A stretch of DNA of 64,000 nucleotides from Maribacter flavus (GTDB taxonomy: Bacteria > Bacteroidota > Bacteroidia > Flavobacteriales > Flavobacteriaceae): contig NZ_VUOE01000001.1 of NCBI RefSeq assembly GCF_008386635.1, positions 930,001 to 994,000 on the forward strand. The letters run 5' to 3'. Under the pieces are notes generated by a model. The model did not search any database. It saw only the letters and a list, made by a program, of their open reading frames with translations, and was not told the DNA's origin. A program made the translations under genes and the position numbers. The stretch's first letter is position 1. The number at the start of each line of letters is the position of its first letter. Positions 25,800-35,501 of the stretch are shown one piece after another.

Positions 25800-26693
25800 A
25801 TGAAATACCCTTTAATTGCATTTCTTTTTTGTTTTGTTGGCATCAAAGGATTTACGCAAAAAAGCAAGTCCAGTATAGAGATCACCAATCCGGACCAAAG
25901 TACGGTCTGGACCATTCCCCAGGAGGTTTCCTTGGAGTGGACCACCCAAAATATTGGTCCGGAAAAATCGATTCGGTTCTTTTTGGTACGTAATGAAATG
26001 GTGGTGCAGGAACTTGGATCCTTCAAGAACAATGGAAGGGCAGACGGGATATCGCTTGCCAAAAACATAGGTTCCGGTAATCAATATCAGGTCGTAGGTA
26101 TCGAGCTTTTCCCCGATGACAAATACAGCATAGCCAAGTTCGTAACCCCGTTTTTTTCAATTTCCAACAAGGCTTCGGACGAGCGAAAGAAAAAGCACGA
26201 ACAGGCACAAGAAACGAAACGGGAACCGACCCGAAAGGAAAAGCGCGAAATGAGAAGAAAACAGCGGGATAAAAAAGAGAAAATCGAGACAATATCTTCC
26301 AATACGGTCAAGGAAACACAAAAAACGAAAAATGCTCTTAGGGACGAGTTTGAAGGCAGGAAAATCTCCTATACGAAAGAACTCTCCTTTGACAGTGAGA
26401 ACATTACCATCAAAATTTGGGACCATGGAAGACAGGACGGGGACATTGTATCCATCTACCTCAACGGTTCGCCGGTCGTGTCCAAACACTATTTGACCTA
26501 TTACAAGCGGGAATTCAAGGTAAAGCTAAACCCCAACAAATCCAACGACCTGTTCCTCTACGCGCACAATTTGGGCGATGCCCCTCCCAACACGGTATCC
26601 GTAGAAATATCGGATGGGTCAAAGTCTGAAAACCTGATCTTGAACTCGGACCTTCAAAGTTGTGAAGCGGTGATGATCAGCGTGAACAAGTAG
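25800..26693 (+). CDS. secreted protein with Kre9/KNH-like domain
   Basis: A 297-residue protein counted from the ATG at 25800, which gives a clean signal peptide ending in GFTQ; an upstream ATG at 25782 adds six residues. The first domain (about 25-125) has ITNPDQSTVWTIPQEVSLEWTT and RADGISLAKNIGSGNQYQV, the pattern of the Ser/Thr-rich GPI-anchored (Kre9/KNH) domain. A very basic, Lys/Arg/Glu-rich linker (about 130-180) follows. The second domain has ITIKIWDHGRQDGDIVSIYLNG, a beta-sandwich seen at the C-terminus of several Bacteroidota surface proteins. No catalytic residues are visible. It may bind glycans or other surface polymers, which is a guess. Confidence 0.7.
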   Translation: MKYPLIAFLFCFVGIKGFTQKSKSSIEITNPDQSTVWTIPQEVSLEWTTQNIGPEKSIRFFLVRNEMVVQELGSFKNNGRADGISLAKNIGSGNQYQVVGIELFPDDKYSIAKFVTPFFSISNKASDERKKKHEQAQETKREPTRKEKREMRRKQRDKKEKIETISSNTVKETQKTKNALRDEFEGRKISYTKELSFDSENITIKIWDHGRQDGDIVSIYLNGSPVVSKHYLTYYKREFKVKLNPNKSNDLFLYAHNLGDAPPNTVSVEISDGSKSENLILNSDLQSCEAVMISVNK

Positions 26694-26843
26694 TCTCAAA
26701 AGCCCAATTTAATTCTCTTGGAGTCCATAAAGCCAGTGCCCGTCATTTTTGGATAATTTATATGTACTTTTATACAAGTCACGTAAATTATAATGAAACA
26801 GATACTTAGGCTTTGGGCAACTATTGAAATTGGGCGTTTTCTA

Positions 26844-28145
26844 ATGAAGCTCATTCCTCTTTTATCTATTCTCTTTTGTACGACAATACACTCCCAAAGG
26901 GAAAAGGACTCAGTAGAAATTATAAAGCTATTGGAAAAAGAAGGACTTACCTGGCGAGTGGGTAACAAGGAAGGACATGCCGAATGTTGGGAAGCGACTT
27001 CCAATGCAATCAATGTCATGTCCAGACCCGATGGCAGCTTTATTGACGTTCCCGTGTCCATAATGATGGACCCTCCATCAAATATGATCGGTAACGGTGG
27101 TTTTGCCTTTCACAGCAATCATAAAATACGTATTGATGGGAATTCTGCAATCGTTGGACATAATGAGGTTTCGGTGGACGTTCAAGGTAAGGAAAGCCTT
27201 TCCTATGAAGTCCGTTTTTTGGAAAGGTTCGATGGTGAATGGAAAATGGTTGGCCAATCCATGCATTTCTACGATCATCCAGCTGAAAACAAAATAGATA
27301 CGACTAGCTACATACAAACCGTGGATATTGAAACGGGTCGCATTGAGACGGTTCTTCAAATCAACGAACATTTTGAGGCACCCAACTGGCATCCAGAAGG
27401 TTATTTGATCGTGAACAGTAAAGGAAAACTATATACCCTGGACCTTAACACGAAAAAATTGAACCTGCTTGATACTGGTTTTGCAAATAAGTGTAACAAT
27501 GATCATGGAATTTCGCCAGATAACAAGTGGTTGGCCATAAGCCACAACGATAAAAATAATCCTTCCACCAAATCCTATAAATCGGCAATCTTCATCATGC
27601 CCATAAGTGGAGGAACACCAAAGCGTGTAACCACAAAAGTCCCTTCTTACTGGCATGGCTGGTCGCCCAACGGCAAAACCTTGGCCTATTGTGCGGAACG
27701 GAATGGGAATTACGACGTTTATACTATTGGCGTAAAAGGTGGCGAGGAAAAAAGGCTTACCACAACAGAAGGATTAGACGACGGACCCGAGTATTCCCCA
27801 GATGGAAAATATATTTATTTCAACTCCTACAGGACGGGCCACATGCAAATTTGGAGGATGTTGGCCAACGGAAAAAAACCGGAACAGTTAACATTTGATG
27901 AAAAATCCAATTGGTTCCCGCACCCTTCACCAGATGGTAAATGGATCGTATACATAGCATACACGACCGATGAAAAACAAAATCACTTATTTGGAAAACA
28001 GGTCAAACTAAGACTGATGGACGTTGAAACAAAGGAAATTCGTGATATTACTCCAGTTTTCTTTGGTGGCCAGGGAACTATCAATGTACCCTCCTGGAGC
28101 CCGGACAGTAAGAAATTGGCCTTTGTAAGTTATTCCGTGAATTGA
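26844..28145 (+). CDS. secreted NTF2-like plus TolB-type propeller protein
   Basis: A 433-residue protein from the ATG at 26844, which leads directly into a signal peptide (CTTIHSQ); the longer frame starts at 26793. Residues about 25-150 form a SnoaL/NTF2-like domain ([44 protein letters not shown]). Residues about 165-433 are PD40/TolB propeller blades ([70 protein letters not shown]). The propeller suggests binding of a protein or a ligand; no enzyme activity can be stated. It stands alone and is followed by a terminator at 28165-28205. Confidence 0.78.
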   Translation: MKLIPLLSILFCTTIHSQREKDSVEIIKLLEKEGLTWRVGNKEGHAECWEATSNAINVMSRPDGSFIDVPVSIMMDPPSNMIGNGGFAFHSNHKIRIDGNSAIVGHNEVSVDVQGKESLSYEVRFLERFDGEWKMVGQSMHFYDHPAENKIDTTSYIQTVDIETGRIETVLQINEHFEAPNWHPEGYLIVNSKGKLYTLDLNTKKLNLLDTGFANKCNNDHGISPDNKWLAISHNDKNNPSTKSYKSAIFIMPISGGTPKRVTTKVPSYWHGWSPNGKTLAYCAERNGNYDVYTIGVKGGEEKRLTTTEGLDDGPEYSPDGKYIYFNSYRTGHMQIWRMLANGKKPEQLTFDEKSNWFPHPSPDGKWIVYIAYTTDEKQNHLFGKQVKLRLMDVETKEIRDITPVFFGGQGTINVPSWSPDSKKLAFVSYSVN

Positions 28146-28164
28146 AAACTTAGTGTTAAGTATT

Positions 28165-28205
28165 GAAATAAAAAAGCCAAGACATGAATCTCGGCTTTCC
28201 CTTTT
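28165..28205. terminator. intrinsic terminator, works on both strands
   Basis: AAAGCC-A-AGA pairs with TCT-C-GGCTTT, with one A/C mismatch and a six-base loop. The T-run is stronger on the minus strand (GGCTTTTTTATTT), so it also ends the minus-strand oxidoreductase gene at 28375 and the tRNA/tmRNA-like fragment next to it. Confidence 0.75.
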
Positions 28206-28209
28206 GTAC

Positions 28210-28227
28210 TGGAGATGGGAGTCGAAC
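28210..28227 (-). other. fragment resembling 3' end of tmRNA/tRNA, possible attachment-site scar
   Basis: On the minus strand the sequence GTTCGACTCCC-ATCTCCA is close to the T-loop, T-stem and acceptor end of bacterial tmRNA (usually GTTCGACTCCCGCCATCTCCA), with three bases missing. No matching 5' half, D-loop or anticodon arm is present upstream. A terminator follows at once, as after a real tmRNA gene. It is therefore not a working RNA gene, but may be the copy left by an element that inserted into ssrA. Confidence 0.4.
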
Positions 28228-28374
28228 TGAACAAATCATTTCAAGATATGCACTTGCAAGGTGCTTTCTTTCAATATTTTAAACACTTTGCAAGAAAAAG
28301 AAAAATCCCTACTCTTTAATCCTAAGAGGATAACATTGCAATGTCTTTATCCCAAACTCATTTTAAGACAGATG

Positions 28375-29460
28375 CTACAATTTAACCACACAATTTTGTC
28401 TTGCAGATTTATAAATCGCCTCAACTACCCTTATGTCCCTTAGACCTTCCTCACCAGGAACCAACATGTTCTGATTGTTCTTAATGGACCAAGCGTCCTC
28501 ATCCATTTGTTTTGCCTGTTGGCTATTGATAGAAAAATTAATTATTGTACCATCAGACATGCTACCTTTATTTCCATTGTAAGATGAATGCGGTTCCATT
28601 TTGAGCCAGCCTTTCTCATAATTTACATGTAAATAGTTCATCTGTATTCCAAAACTGGTTTGGCAAGAAGCAAGTGCTCCACTGGGAAACTCTAACTGAA
28701 ACATCATGGTCTCTTCAACTTCATGGTAAATCTCCGGCCTAGTGGTGGATGCCTGCGCCAATACGGATATTGGTTCCTCCCCAGTAGCCAACCTGGCACC
28801 TTGCAATGCATAGACCCCCATATCTCCCATGGCACCTCCACCCAGGTCCTTTTTCTGTTTCCAATGATCTGTCCTTCCATCAAAATATCCGGCCGCCGAT
28901 GTTATCATTTTGACCTTTCCAAAAGGTCTTTCCTTGGCCACTTTCATATAAGCTTGAATATTGGGGTCATGTTGGCATCTATATCCTATCGCCAGCTTTA
29001 CGCCATTACTTTTGCAGGCGTTTATCATCGTTGTACATTCTTCTACCGAGGTTGCCATGGGCTTTTCACACCAAACATGTTTCCCTGCATTTGCAGCCCT
29101 AACCGTGTATTCCATATGCATTGATGGAGGAAGAACCACATAAATTATATCAATTTCCTCATTGTTGGCAATGGAATCAAAATTCTCATAATTATAAATA
29201 TTCTTGTCCTGAATACCATATTTTTCCTGCCAAACCGGAATTTTCTCTGGACTCCCCGTAACAATGCCTTTCAGTTCACAATGTTCGGTCAACTGAAGAG
29301 CCGGTGCAAGAAGGTCTGTGCTATAATATCCCAATCCTACCAAGGCGACACCCAGTTTTTCTTTATTAGTTCGTGTTGCAGACATTAAAAAACTTGGGGA
29401 AAAGCTTGCTGCCGCACCTGCAATTAGCGTATTCTTAATAAAAATTCTTCTCTGGTTCAT
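28375..29460 (-). CDS. exported Gfo/Idh/MocA-family oxidoreductase
   Basis: A 361-residue protein with the twin-arginine N-terminus NQRRIFIKN and a hydrophobic segment, so probably Tat-exported. It has the Rossmann start VALVGLGYYSTDLLAPAL, the catalytic CEKPMATSVEE and the C-terminal motif LGGGAMGDMGVYALQGARLATGEEP. It is a diverged paralogue of the enzyme at 24473 and shares its order of domains; relatives are glucose-fructose oxidoreductases. It is the leftmost gene of the xylan locus, transcribed away from the hybrid sensor gene. Likely periplasmic sugar oxidation or hydride transfer; the sugar is unknown. The 459-base gap upstream contains two palindromes that may control it. Confidence 0.85.
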   Translation of the reverse strand: MNQRRIFIKNTLIAGAAASFSPSFLMSATRTNKEKLGVALVGLGYYSTDLLAPALQLTEHCELKGIVTGSPEKIPVWQEKYGIQDKNIYNYENFDSIANNEEIDIIYVVLPPSMHMEYTVRAANAGKHVWCEKPMATSVEECTTMINACKSNGVKLAIGYRCQHDPNIQAYMKVAKERPFGKVKMITSAAGYFDGRTDHWKQKKDLGGGAMGDMGVYALQGARLATGEEPISVLAQASTTRPEIYHEVEETMMFQLEFPSGALASCQTSFGIQMNYLHVNYEKGWLKMEPHSSYNGNKGSMSDGTIINFSINSQQAKQMDEDAWSIKNNQNMLVPGEEGLRDIRVVEAIYKSARQNCVVKL

Positions 29461-29563
29461 AATTTACTGTCCTATTTTAAATCAAATTACAAAATAAGAT
29501 TTGATATCATCTTCAATACTTTAAAATGGTTTTCGACTTATTACTAAACATTCTAAAAAAACA

Positions 29564-29577
29564 TCCTTTACAAAGGA
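29564..29577. promoter_or_regulatory. perfect 14-base palindrome, possible operator
   Basis: TCCTTT-AC-AAAGGA, two perfect six-base arms around AC, lies about 104 bases upstream of the start of the minus-strand oxidoreductase gene. It has the form of a dimer-binding site. Confidence 0.35.
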
Positions 29578-29584
29578 CTAGGCG

Positions 29585-29606
29585 ATTTTTACAATAGTGT
29601 AAAAAT
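29585..29606. repeat. perfect 9-base inverted repeat hairpin
   Basis: ATTTTTACA and TGTAAAAAT flank the loop ATAG, and GCGA/TCGC lie just outside on either side. No T-run follows on either strand of the kind expected for a terminator, so a regulatory role is as likely as a structural one. Confidence 0.45.
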
Positions 29607-29919
29607 TTAGGAGTCGCTTGGGATAAATTTAGGATTGACATTCCTGTGCAATATTCAAAAGAGCCAATGGAATTAAAAGTAAAAAAGGTTGAATCCTAGC
29701 CCGTAATTTCAAAATAATATCTGGCCTCAACCCTCCAATTCAAACCAATAAAATACTATTTTGCATTACCCACTAAAACATTTTCGTAAAAAACCCCCTT
29801 TTTAGATGAAAGATTATCAGTTACTTGGAAATTTATTGCTAAAATTGATAATTATACGTTATGTAAGAAAAATTATCGAATTTTCAGCTTGTACTGCCTA
29901 TTAGAAAACATTTGAAACT

Positions 29920-32900
29920 ATGGTCCATCGGAATTATGTTCAAACAAGTTACCTTATCGTATCCTTCTTTTGCTCCCTAATTCTATCCGCTCAAGAGAAG
30001 GAAGCGGCATATAACTTTTTGGCTATAGAAGAATCCATTACCCAAAGAGCAGTTTCCTCAATTGTACAGGACAACCAAGGATTGATATGGATGGGAACCT
30101 ACGGAGTGGGGCTAAACAAATACAACGGAATAGATATAACTACATATAAGCAGGAATTTGACAATCCCAACTCCCTAAACAGTTCATTAGTCCACACCGC
30201 TTACGTTGATTCTTCCGGACTGCTATGGGTGGGTACGGAAACTGGATTGGATGTTTATCAAAAGGAGCTTGATAGCTTCAAACATGTCTCCTTTAATAAA
30301 AATGGAACCGTCTTAAACAATATTGTCGTTACATCCATTGTAGAAATAAACCAGAACAGTTTATTAATTGGATCAATTGCGAACGGACTTTTTAAAGTGG
30401 ATATTCAATCTTTAATGGGATATCCCTTAAAAATAAATGATAACATTCAGACTCCCTCACTTATCAATTGCCTGGTTCAATACGGTGATGAAACTGTTTA
30501 CATTGGAACGAACAAGGGTCTTTATGCATTTAATGGTGTTGAGGCCACGAAGGTTTTGCTCAAGGAAGATCTCTTTACTCATACTGAAAATGATGAATTG
30601 AATATCGAATCGCTCTTTGTAGATGACGAAGGTTCGCTTTGGATGGGAACACATTCCAATGGATTGATAAAATTTTTGGCACCTAATGGAACCGATAGTG
30701 AAAAAACAATCGAAACCTTCAATATTACGGATGAGCGCATATTGACCATTGTTCAAGCTCCTGATGATCGGATTCTGTGTGGGACCGAAAATGATGGATT
30801 ATTCGTACTTTCCAAAAAAGGCGATCTCGTTAAAAATTATCGGTACGATAAATTCGACGGCAACAGTATTAAATCAAACTCTGTATGGTCGCTATTGGTG
30901 GATGCACAAGATCGTATTTGGATAGGATATTACAACAAAGGTGTTGGAGTACACGATTACAATTATGATAAATTTCCTGATATACAAAGCATTCCCAATG
31001 TTGAAAATTCGTTGCAATCATCTTCCGTAACGGGCATCCTAAAGGATAAGGAAGACAGGCTTTGGATAGCTATGGATGGTGGCGGGATAGATGTTTATGA
31101 CACTGCAACAAATCAATTTATACATCTTTTAGACCCTAAAAATCCAATAGCCAAGCAATTAAATGCTGACGATGTACAGACCATATTCATGGACAGCCAA
31201 GATAACATTTGGGTAGGCACTTGGAATTCAGGCATTTACTTTCTTGAGTCCAACTCAAATGTTTTTGAACATTTCGATAACCAGAGTACTAATGGTGCCT
31301 TGAAATCAAATCGGGTCATGAGTTTTTCAGAGGATGCCTATGGTAAAATATGGATTGGGTCCTTCTCAAATGGTTTACATTTCTATAGTCTCGCAGACGG
31401 AAAATTTGGTTATGTGGACGATAAAAAGTTCAACGATTTAAAGACAAGCCGTGCGGAAATTCGCAAGGTCATGGTCGATAGAAATAACAACATATGGGTC
31501 GCAACCACAAGTGGACTGTTCAAAAGACAGGCCAGTACAAAGGAATCGTTCAATAAAATTGAGTTAAAGCCAGAGCTTATGAATCCAAATGGTCATATGG
31601 TCTCGGTAGACGTGATCGTTTCTCTCTTTGAGGACTCTGAGCATAATGTCTGGATAGGTACGGACGGTGCAGGGGTTTGGAAGTACAATACAACCAATAA
31701 TTTTTTAACGTGGTACAATAAAGAACAAGGATTGCAGCAAGAAACAATTTCAACGATAATCGAATCCAACGATGGAAGATTGTGGATGGCTGGCAACAAA
31801 GGACTTTCGTGCTATGATAAAAGTAATCAACAGATTATCAATTATGACATAAATGACGGTCTTCTCACCAATGATTTTAACTTCAATGCCGCCTTTAAGG
31901 ATGTTGATGGCACTCTCTACTTTGGCAATTATAAGGGTATAAATGAGGTAAGACCTGTTACATTACCTCAGAACATGTACGAACCACAGATATATTTTAC
32001 GGATTTTAAGGTCTACAACAAATCTGTAAAAATCGACGATAAAAATTCCCCATTAAATAAGGTGATTTCAGAAACCGAACATATAACACTCAACCACAAG
32101 CAAAGTGTTTTTACTATAGAATATATTGGTATAAACTATACAAGGCCAGAAAAAAATCAGTATGCGTATTATTTGGAAGGGTTCGAGGAAGATTGGAATC
32201 TTGTGGGCAATAATAGAAGTGCAACATATACAAACCTGTCCCCGGGCAGTTATACCTTTAAATTAAAGGCAGCTAATAATGACGGGGTTTGGAGCAATGA
32301 AATAAAAACCCTCTCCTTTACCATTCTAGCCCCCTGGTGGAAAACAAAAATGGCTATAATCCTTTACCTACTAACCATCATTATTTTTTCATCTTGGTTG
32401 TACAGACTTGTAAGGGCGAGAATTCGAGAAAAACGTCTCGTCGAATTTGAACGCACCAAACGCAGTCAAGAGGAAGCGCTGAACAATAAAAAAATACAGT
32501 TTTTTACAAATATATCCCATGAGTTCAGAACCCCACTGACCCTTATTTTGAATCCGTTAAAGGACATAATGTCAAATACTGGACAGCCGCTTCCAAAGGA
32601 AGTAGCGGAAAAACATACCATAATTTACAAAAACGCAGCTAGGCTCAAACGTCTTATTGATGAGCTTATGGATTTTAGAAAACTTCAGTTAAACAAATTT
32701 TCCATTAAAGTTTCTAAAATAGGCATTAATGATTTTGTAAAGGAAATTACAGACCACTTCAAAGAAGAGGCTTTATTAAAGAACATTGCCCTATTGATAG
32801 AGCGCGATGAGACAACACCCTATCTGTGGAGCGATGCCGGAATGCTCGAAAAAGTAATCTTTAATATACTTTCCAACGCATTCAAGGTTACACCTGAAAA

Positions 32901-34065
32901 TGGTGCCATAACAGTAAGCGTTTTCAAATCTTCTACAGATTACTGTTTTAGACTTGTAAATAACAAAACACTGCCATGTCTAGAGATTTCAATTGAAGAT
33001 ACAGGTAGTGGTATCAACCAAGAGGAAGTGAAAAAAATCTTCGATAGATTCTATCAGGTTAAAAATATGAATAGTCAGTATTATGGAGGTACGGGGATAG
33101 GACTAGAGGTGGTCAGGAATTTCGTTGAGTTATTGAAAGGAGAAATTATTATAGATAGTGAAGAAGCTGTAGGGACAAAATTTAGAATACTTCTGCCCTT
33201 GGGCAATCAACACTTTAAAGAAGATGAACTATTGAAAGATACGGCCAGCGAAAGTATGTTGCCGGATATGGGCTCATTAAAAAAACCTTTGACCCATAAA
33301 TTTGGAAATAAATCTGCGAAGACAATTTTAATCGTTGAGGACAATGTTGAACTGAGGTCATACCTCAAGCAGGAACTTTCCTTTGACCATAATGTTTTTG
33401 AAGCATCTAATGGCCAACAAGCTCTGGATTTGGCAAACAGAAAAATACCTGACCTAATCATAACCGATGTAGTTATGCCAGAAATGGACGGTTTGGAATT
33501 CTGTAGTAAGCTTAAAAAAAATATTGCCACAAGTCATATCCCTATTATTATGTTGACCGCCAAGACCATGCCTGATGACATGATAAATGGTGTAAATTCT
33601 GGAGCTGATGTATATTTGACCAAGCCTTTTGATATGCGTTTATTAAATTCTTATCTATCCCGTTTGATTGAAAATCGACAAGTCTATATAAGCAAAAATT
33701 TGAACGACCCTTCAAAACTTAATTTGTTGGAAAAAACAACTGAATTGGATAAATCCTTTATGAGAAAGGTATTGGACTATTTGAACAAGAATATTGAAAA
33801 AGCAGAATTGAACGTTGAACATCTGGCAGAAGATATGTACTTAAGCAGAAGTCAACTGTATAGAAAAATTAAAGCCATGACCGGACTTACCCCTAATGAA
33901 CTGATTCGCAAGGTTCGTTTGGAAAAGGCGAAAAATATGATAGAAACAGGGTGTGAATCGATTGCCGAAGTAGGGTTCAAAGTAGGTTTTTCTTCCCCAT
34001 CCTACTTCAGTCGTTGTTTTAAGTCAGAGTTTGGTATCCTTCCTACTGATATTAAAACAAAATAG
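29920..34065 (+). CDS. hybrid two-component system sensor/regulator (HTCS)
   Basis: An intact 1381-residue one-protein signalling system. A signal peptide (about 1-24) is followed by a periplasmic sensor made of two propeller domains (repeated GLIWMGTYGVGL- and NIWVGTWNSGI-like blades, about 40-690) and a Y_Y_Y domain (about 695-790). One membrane helix lies near residues 807-827. The cytoplasmic part has the histidine kinase with the H-box FFTNISHEFRTPLTL (His867), an ATPase domain with EDTGSGI and GGTGIGLEVV, a receiver domain with Asp1183 in ITDVVMPEMDG, and a C-terminal AraC-type helix-turn-helix ending (about 1275-1381). Such proteins bind an oligosaccharide breakdown product and switch on the neighbouring locus. 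All key residues are present. Confidence 0.96.
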   Translation: MVHRNYVQTSYLIVSFFCSLILSAQEKEAAYNFLAIEESITQRAVSSIVQDNQGLIWMGTYGVGLNKYNGIDITTYKQEFDNPNSLNSSLVHTAYVDSSGLLWVGTETGLDVYQKELDSFKHVSFNKNGTVLNNIVVTSIVEINQNSLLIGSIANGLFKVDIQSLMGYPLKINDNIQTPSLINCLVQYGDETVYIGTNKGLYAFNGVEATKVLLKEDLFTHTENDELNIESLFVDDEGSLWMGTHSNGLIKFLAPNGTDSEKTIETFNITDERILTIVQAPDDRILCGTENDGLFVLSKKGDLVKNYRYDKFDGNSIKSNSVWSLLVDAQDRIWIGYYNKGVGVHDYNYDKFPDIQSIPNVENSLQSSSVTGILKDKEDRLWIAMDGGGIDVYDTATNQFIHLLDPKNPIAKQLNADDVQTIFMDSQDNIWVGTWNSGIYFLESNSNVFEHFDNQSTNGALKSNRVMSFSEDAYGKIWIGSFSNGLHFYSLADGKFGYVDDKKFNDLKTSRAEIRKVMVDRNNNIWVATTSGLFKRQASTKESFNKIELKPELMNPNGHMVSVDVIVSLFEDSEHNVWIGTDGAGVWKYNTTNNFLTWYNKEQGLQQETISTIIESNDGRLWMAGNKGLSCYDKSNQQIINYDINDGLLTNDFNFNAAFKDVDGTLYFGNYKGINEVRPVTLPQNMYEPQIYFTDFKVYNKSVKIDDKNSPLNKVISETEHITLNHKQSVFTIEYIGINYTRPEKNQYAYYLEGFEEDWNLVGNNRSATYTNLSPGSYTFKLKAANNDGVWSNEIKTLSFTILAPWWKTKMAIILYLLTIIIFSSWLYRLVRARIREKRLVEFERTKRSQEEALNNKKIQFFTNISHEFRTPLTLILNPLKDIMSNTGQPLPKEVAEKHTIIYKNAARLKRLIDELMDFRKLQLNKFSIKVSKIGINDFVKEITDHFKEEALLKNIALLIERDETTPYLWSDAGMLEKVIFNILSNAFKVTPENGAITVSVFKSSTDYCFRLVNNKTLPCLEISIEDTGSGINQEEVKKIFDRFYQVKNMNSQYYGGTGIGLEVVRNFVELLKGEIIIDSEEAVGTKFRILLPLGNQHFKEDELLKDTASESMLPDMGSLKKPLTHKFGNKSAKTILIVEDNVELRSYLKQELSFDHNVFEASNGQQALDLANRKIPDLIITDVVMPEMDGLEFCSKLKKNIATSHIPIIMLTAKTMPDDMINGVNSGADVYLTKPFDMRLLNSYLSRLIENRQVYISKNLNDPSKLNLLEKTTELDKSFMRKVLDYLNKNIEKAELNVEHLAEDMYLSRSQLYRKIKAMTGLTPNELIRKVRLEKAKNMIETGCESIAEVGFKVGFSSPSYFSRCFKSEFGILPTDIKTK

Positions 34066-34282
34066 AAAAATGAACAATCTCTAAACACCCAAATTTTATT
34101 AAATAGTAGCATCAGATATACTCTGGGCTTAGCTTCAATGAAATCCATATCCAACCTTGGTTTTAAGGTAGTTCCGTAATACCATAAAATTTTTATACAA
34201 CATGTTTAGGATACAAAGCCACAAATGTGATATTCTAAGGATTCGATTTCGGTTAGATTTATGGCCTAAATGACCAAATACA

Positions 34283-35491
34283 ATGATTTACATAAATTCT
34301 AAAATGATTTGTTCTTCAATTAATAAAGCCGAAGAATTCCGTTCTATTGTGAGACTCGTTTTACAATCCTTCATGTTCGTTATTTTAACATCTCTGATAA
34401 GTTGCTCGCAGACAAAGGATGAAAAGCCAGTAAAAGTAAAATCACTAAAAGAAGCTTTTGAAAAGGATTTTTATATTGGCGTAGCTTTGAACGGTAGAAT
34501 AATAGACCAAAGTGATAGTGCCTCTCTTAGCCTGGTAAAAAGAGAATTTAATAGCATTACCGCCGAAAACATAATGAAATCGTCCATTATCCATCCTCAA
34601 AGGGATAGTTTTAATTTTGAATTGGCCGATAAATTTGTTGCATTGGGAAAAAATAACGGCATGCATGTACATGGCCATACCTTAATTTGGCACAGTCAGT
34701 TATCTCCTTGGTTTGCAACTATCGAAGACAGCTTAGAATTTAAGGATGCAACAGAAAAACATATCAAGGATTTGGCTCTTCACTTTAAAGGTGTCGTTGA
34801 CTCATGGGATGTTGTGAACGAAGCCTTAAATGAAGACGGTACACTTAGAAATTCCATTTTTCTTGAGAAAATGGGGGATGAATATCTTTCATTAGCATTT
34901 AAGTGGACCTCTGAGGTAGACCCTAATGCAAAGTTATTTTATAATGATTACAACATGACAAATCCTGATAAAAGGCAAGGTGCTATCAGAATGATAAAGA
35001 AAATCCAGGAAAAAGGAATAAAAGTTGATGGGGTTGGAATGCAGGGACATTGGCACTTGGATTACCCTTCCCTTGAAGAAATAGAAGAAAGCATTTTGGA
35101 GTATTCAAAATTGGGGGTCCAGGTAGCAATTACGGAATTGGATATTAGTGTATTGCCAAACCCATGGGATTTGGAAGGGGCCGAAATCAGTCAGAATTTC
35201 GAGAACAGCGAAGAGATGAATCCATACACCAAAGGTCTACCCGATTCAATACAAACAAAATTGGCCAATAGATATAAGGACATTTTCAAAATATTCCTAA
35301 AACATAGGGATAAAATCAGTAGGGTTACCTTTTGGGGTGTTAATGACGGACAGTCATGGTTAAACGGATTTCCAATTCGTGGTAGGACCAACTATCCTTT
35401 ACTTTTTGATAGGGAGTTAAAACCAAAGCCAGCTTACTATGGCATAATTGGCCTAAAAGAAAAACTTGACCAATTACAGACAACAAACTAA
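34283..35491 (+). CDS. GH10 endo-1,4-beta-xylanase lipoprotein
   Basis: A 402-residue lipoprotein; the lipobox LISC has cysteine 41 in the longest frame, so the true start may be at one of the later methionines (34304 or 34373). The GH10 barrel runs from about 60 to the end. Key residues are the acid/base Glu180 in WDVVNEAL and the nucleophile Glu285 in ITELDI; GHTLIWHSQ and the substrate-contact motif NDYN are also present. It cuts internal bonds of the xylan backbone, likely at the cell surface. No carbohydrate-binding module is attached. It heads a unit with the symporter and the cytoplasmic GH43 (gaps 10 and 5 bases). Confidence 0.95.
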   Translation: MIYINSKMICSSINKAEEFRSIVRLVLQSFMFVILTSLISCSQTKDEKPVKVKSLKEAFEKDFYIGVALNGRIIDQSDSASLSLVKREFNSITAENIMKSSIIHPQRDSFNFELADKFVALGKNNGMHVHGHTLIWHSQLSPWFATIEDSLEFKDATEKHIKDLALHFKGVVDSWDVVNEALNEDGTLRNSIFLEKMGDEYLSLAFKWTSEVDPNAKLFYNDYNMTNPDKRQGAIRMIKKIQEKGIKVDGVGMQGHWHLDYPSLEEIEESILEYSKLGVQVAITELDISVLPNPWDLEGAEISQNFENSEEMNPYTKGLPDSIQTKLANRYKDIFKIFLKHRDKISRVTFWGVNDGQSWLNGFPIRGRTNYPLLFDRELKPKPAYYGIIGLKEKLDQLQTTN

Positions 35492-35501
35492 TTTGTAGAT
35501 T

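Larger units (their letters stand above)
29461..29919. other. divergent intergenic region, 459 bases
   Basis: AT-rich, without an open frame or RNA gene. It holds the two palindromes at 29564-29577 and 29585-29606. No exact TAnnTTTG promoter was found for either the oxidoreductase (minus) or the hybrid sensor (plus). Confidence 0.5.

Noticed and set aside
28210-28260. A complete tRNA or tmRNA gene
   Set aside because: Only the 3' end is similar; there is no paired T-stem, anticodon arm or upstream half.
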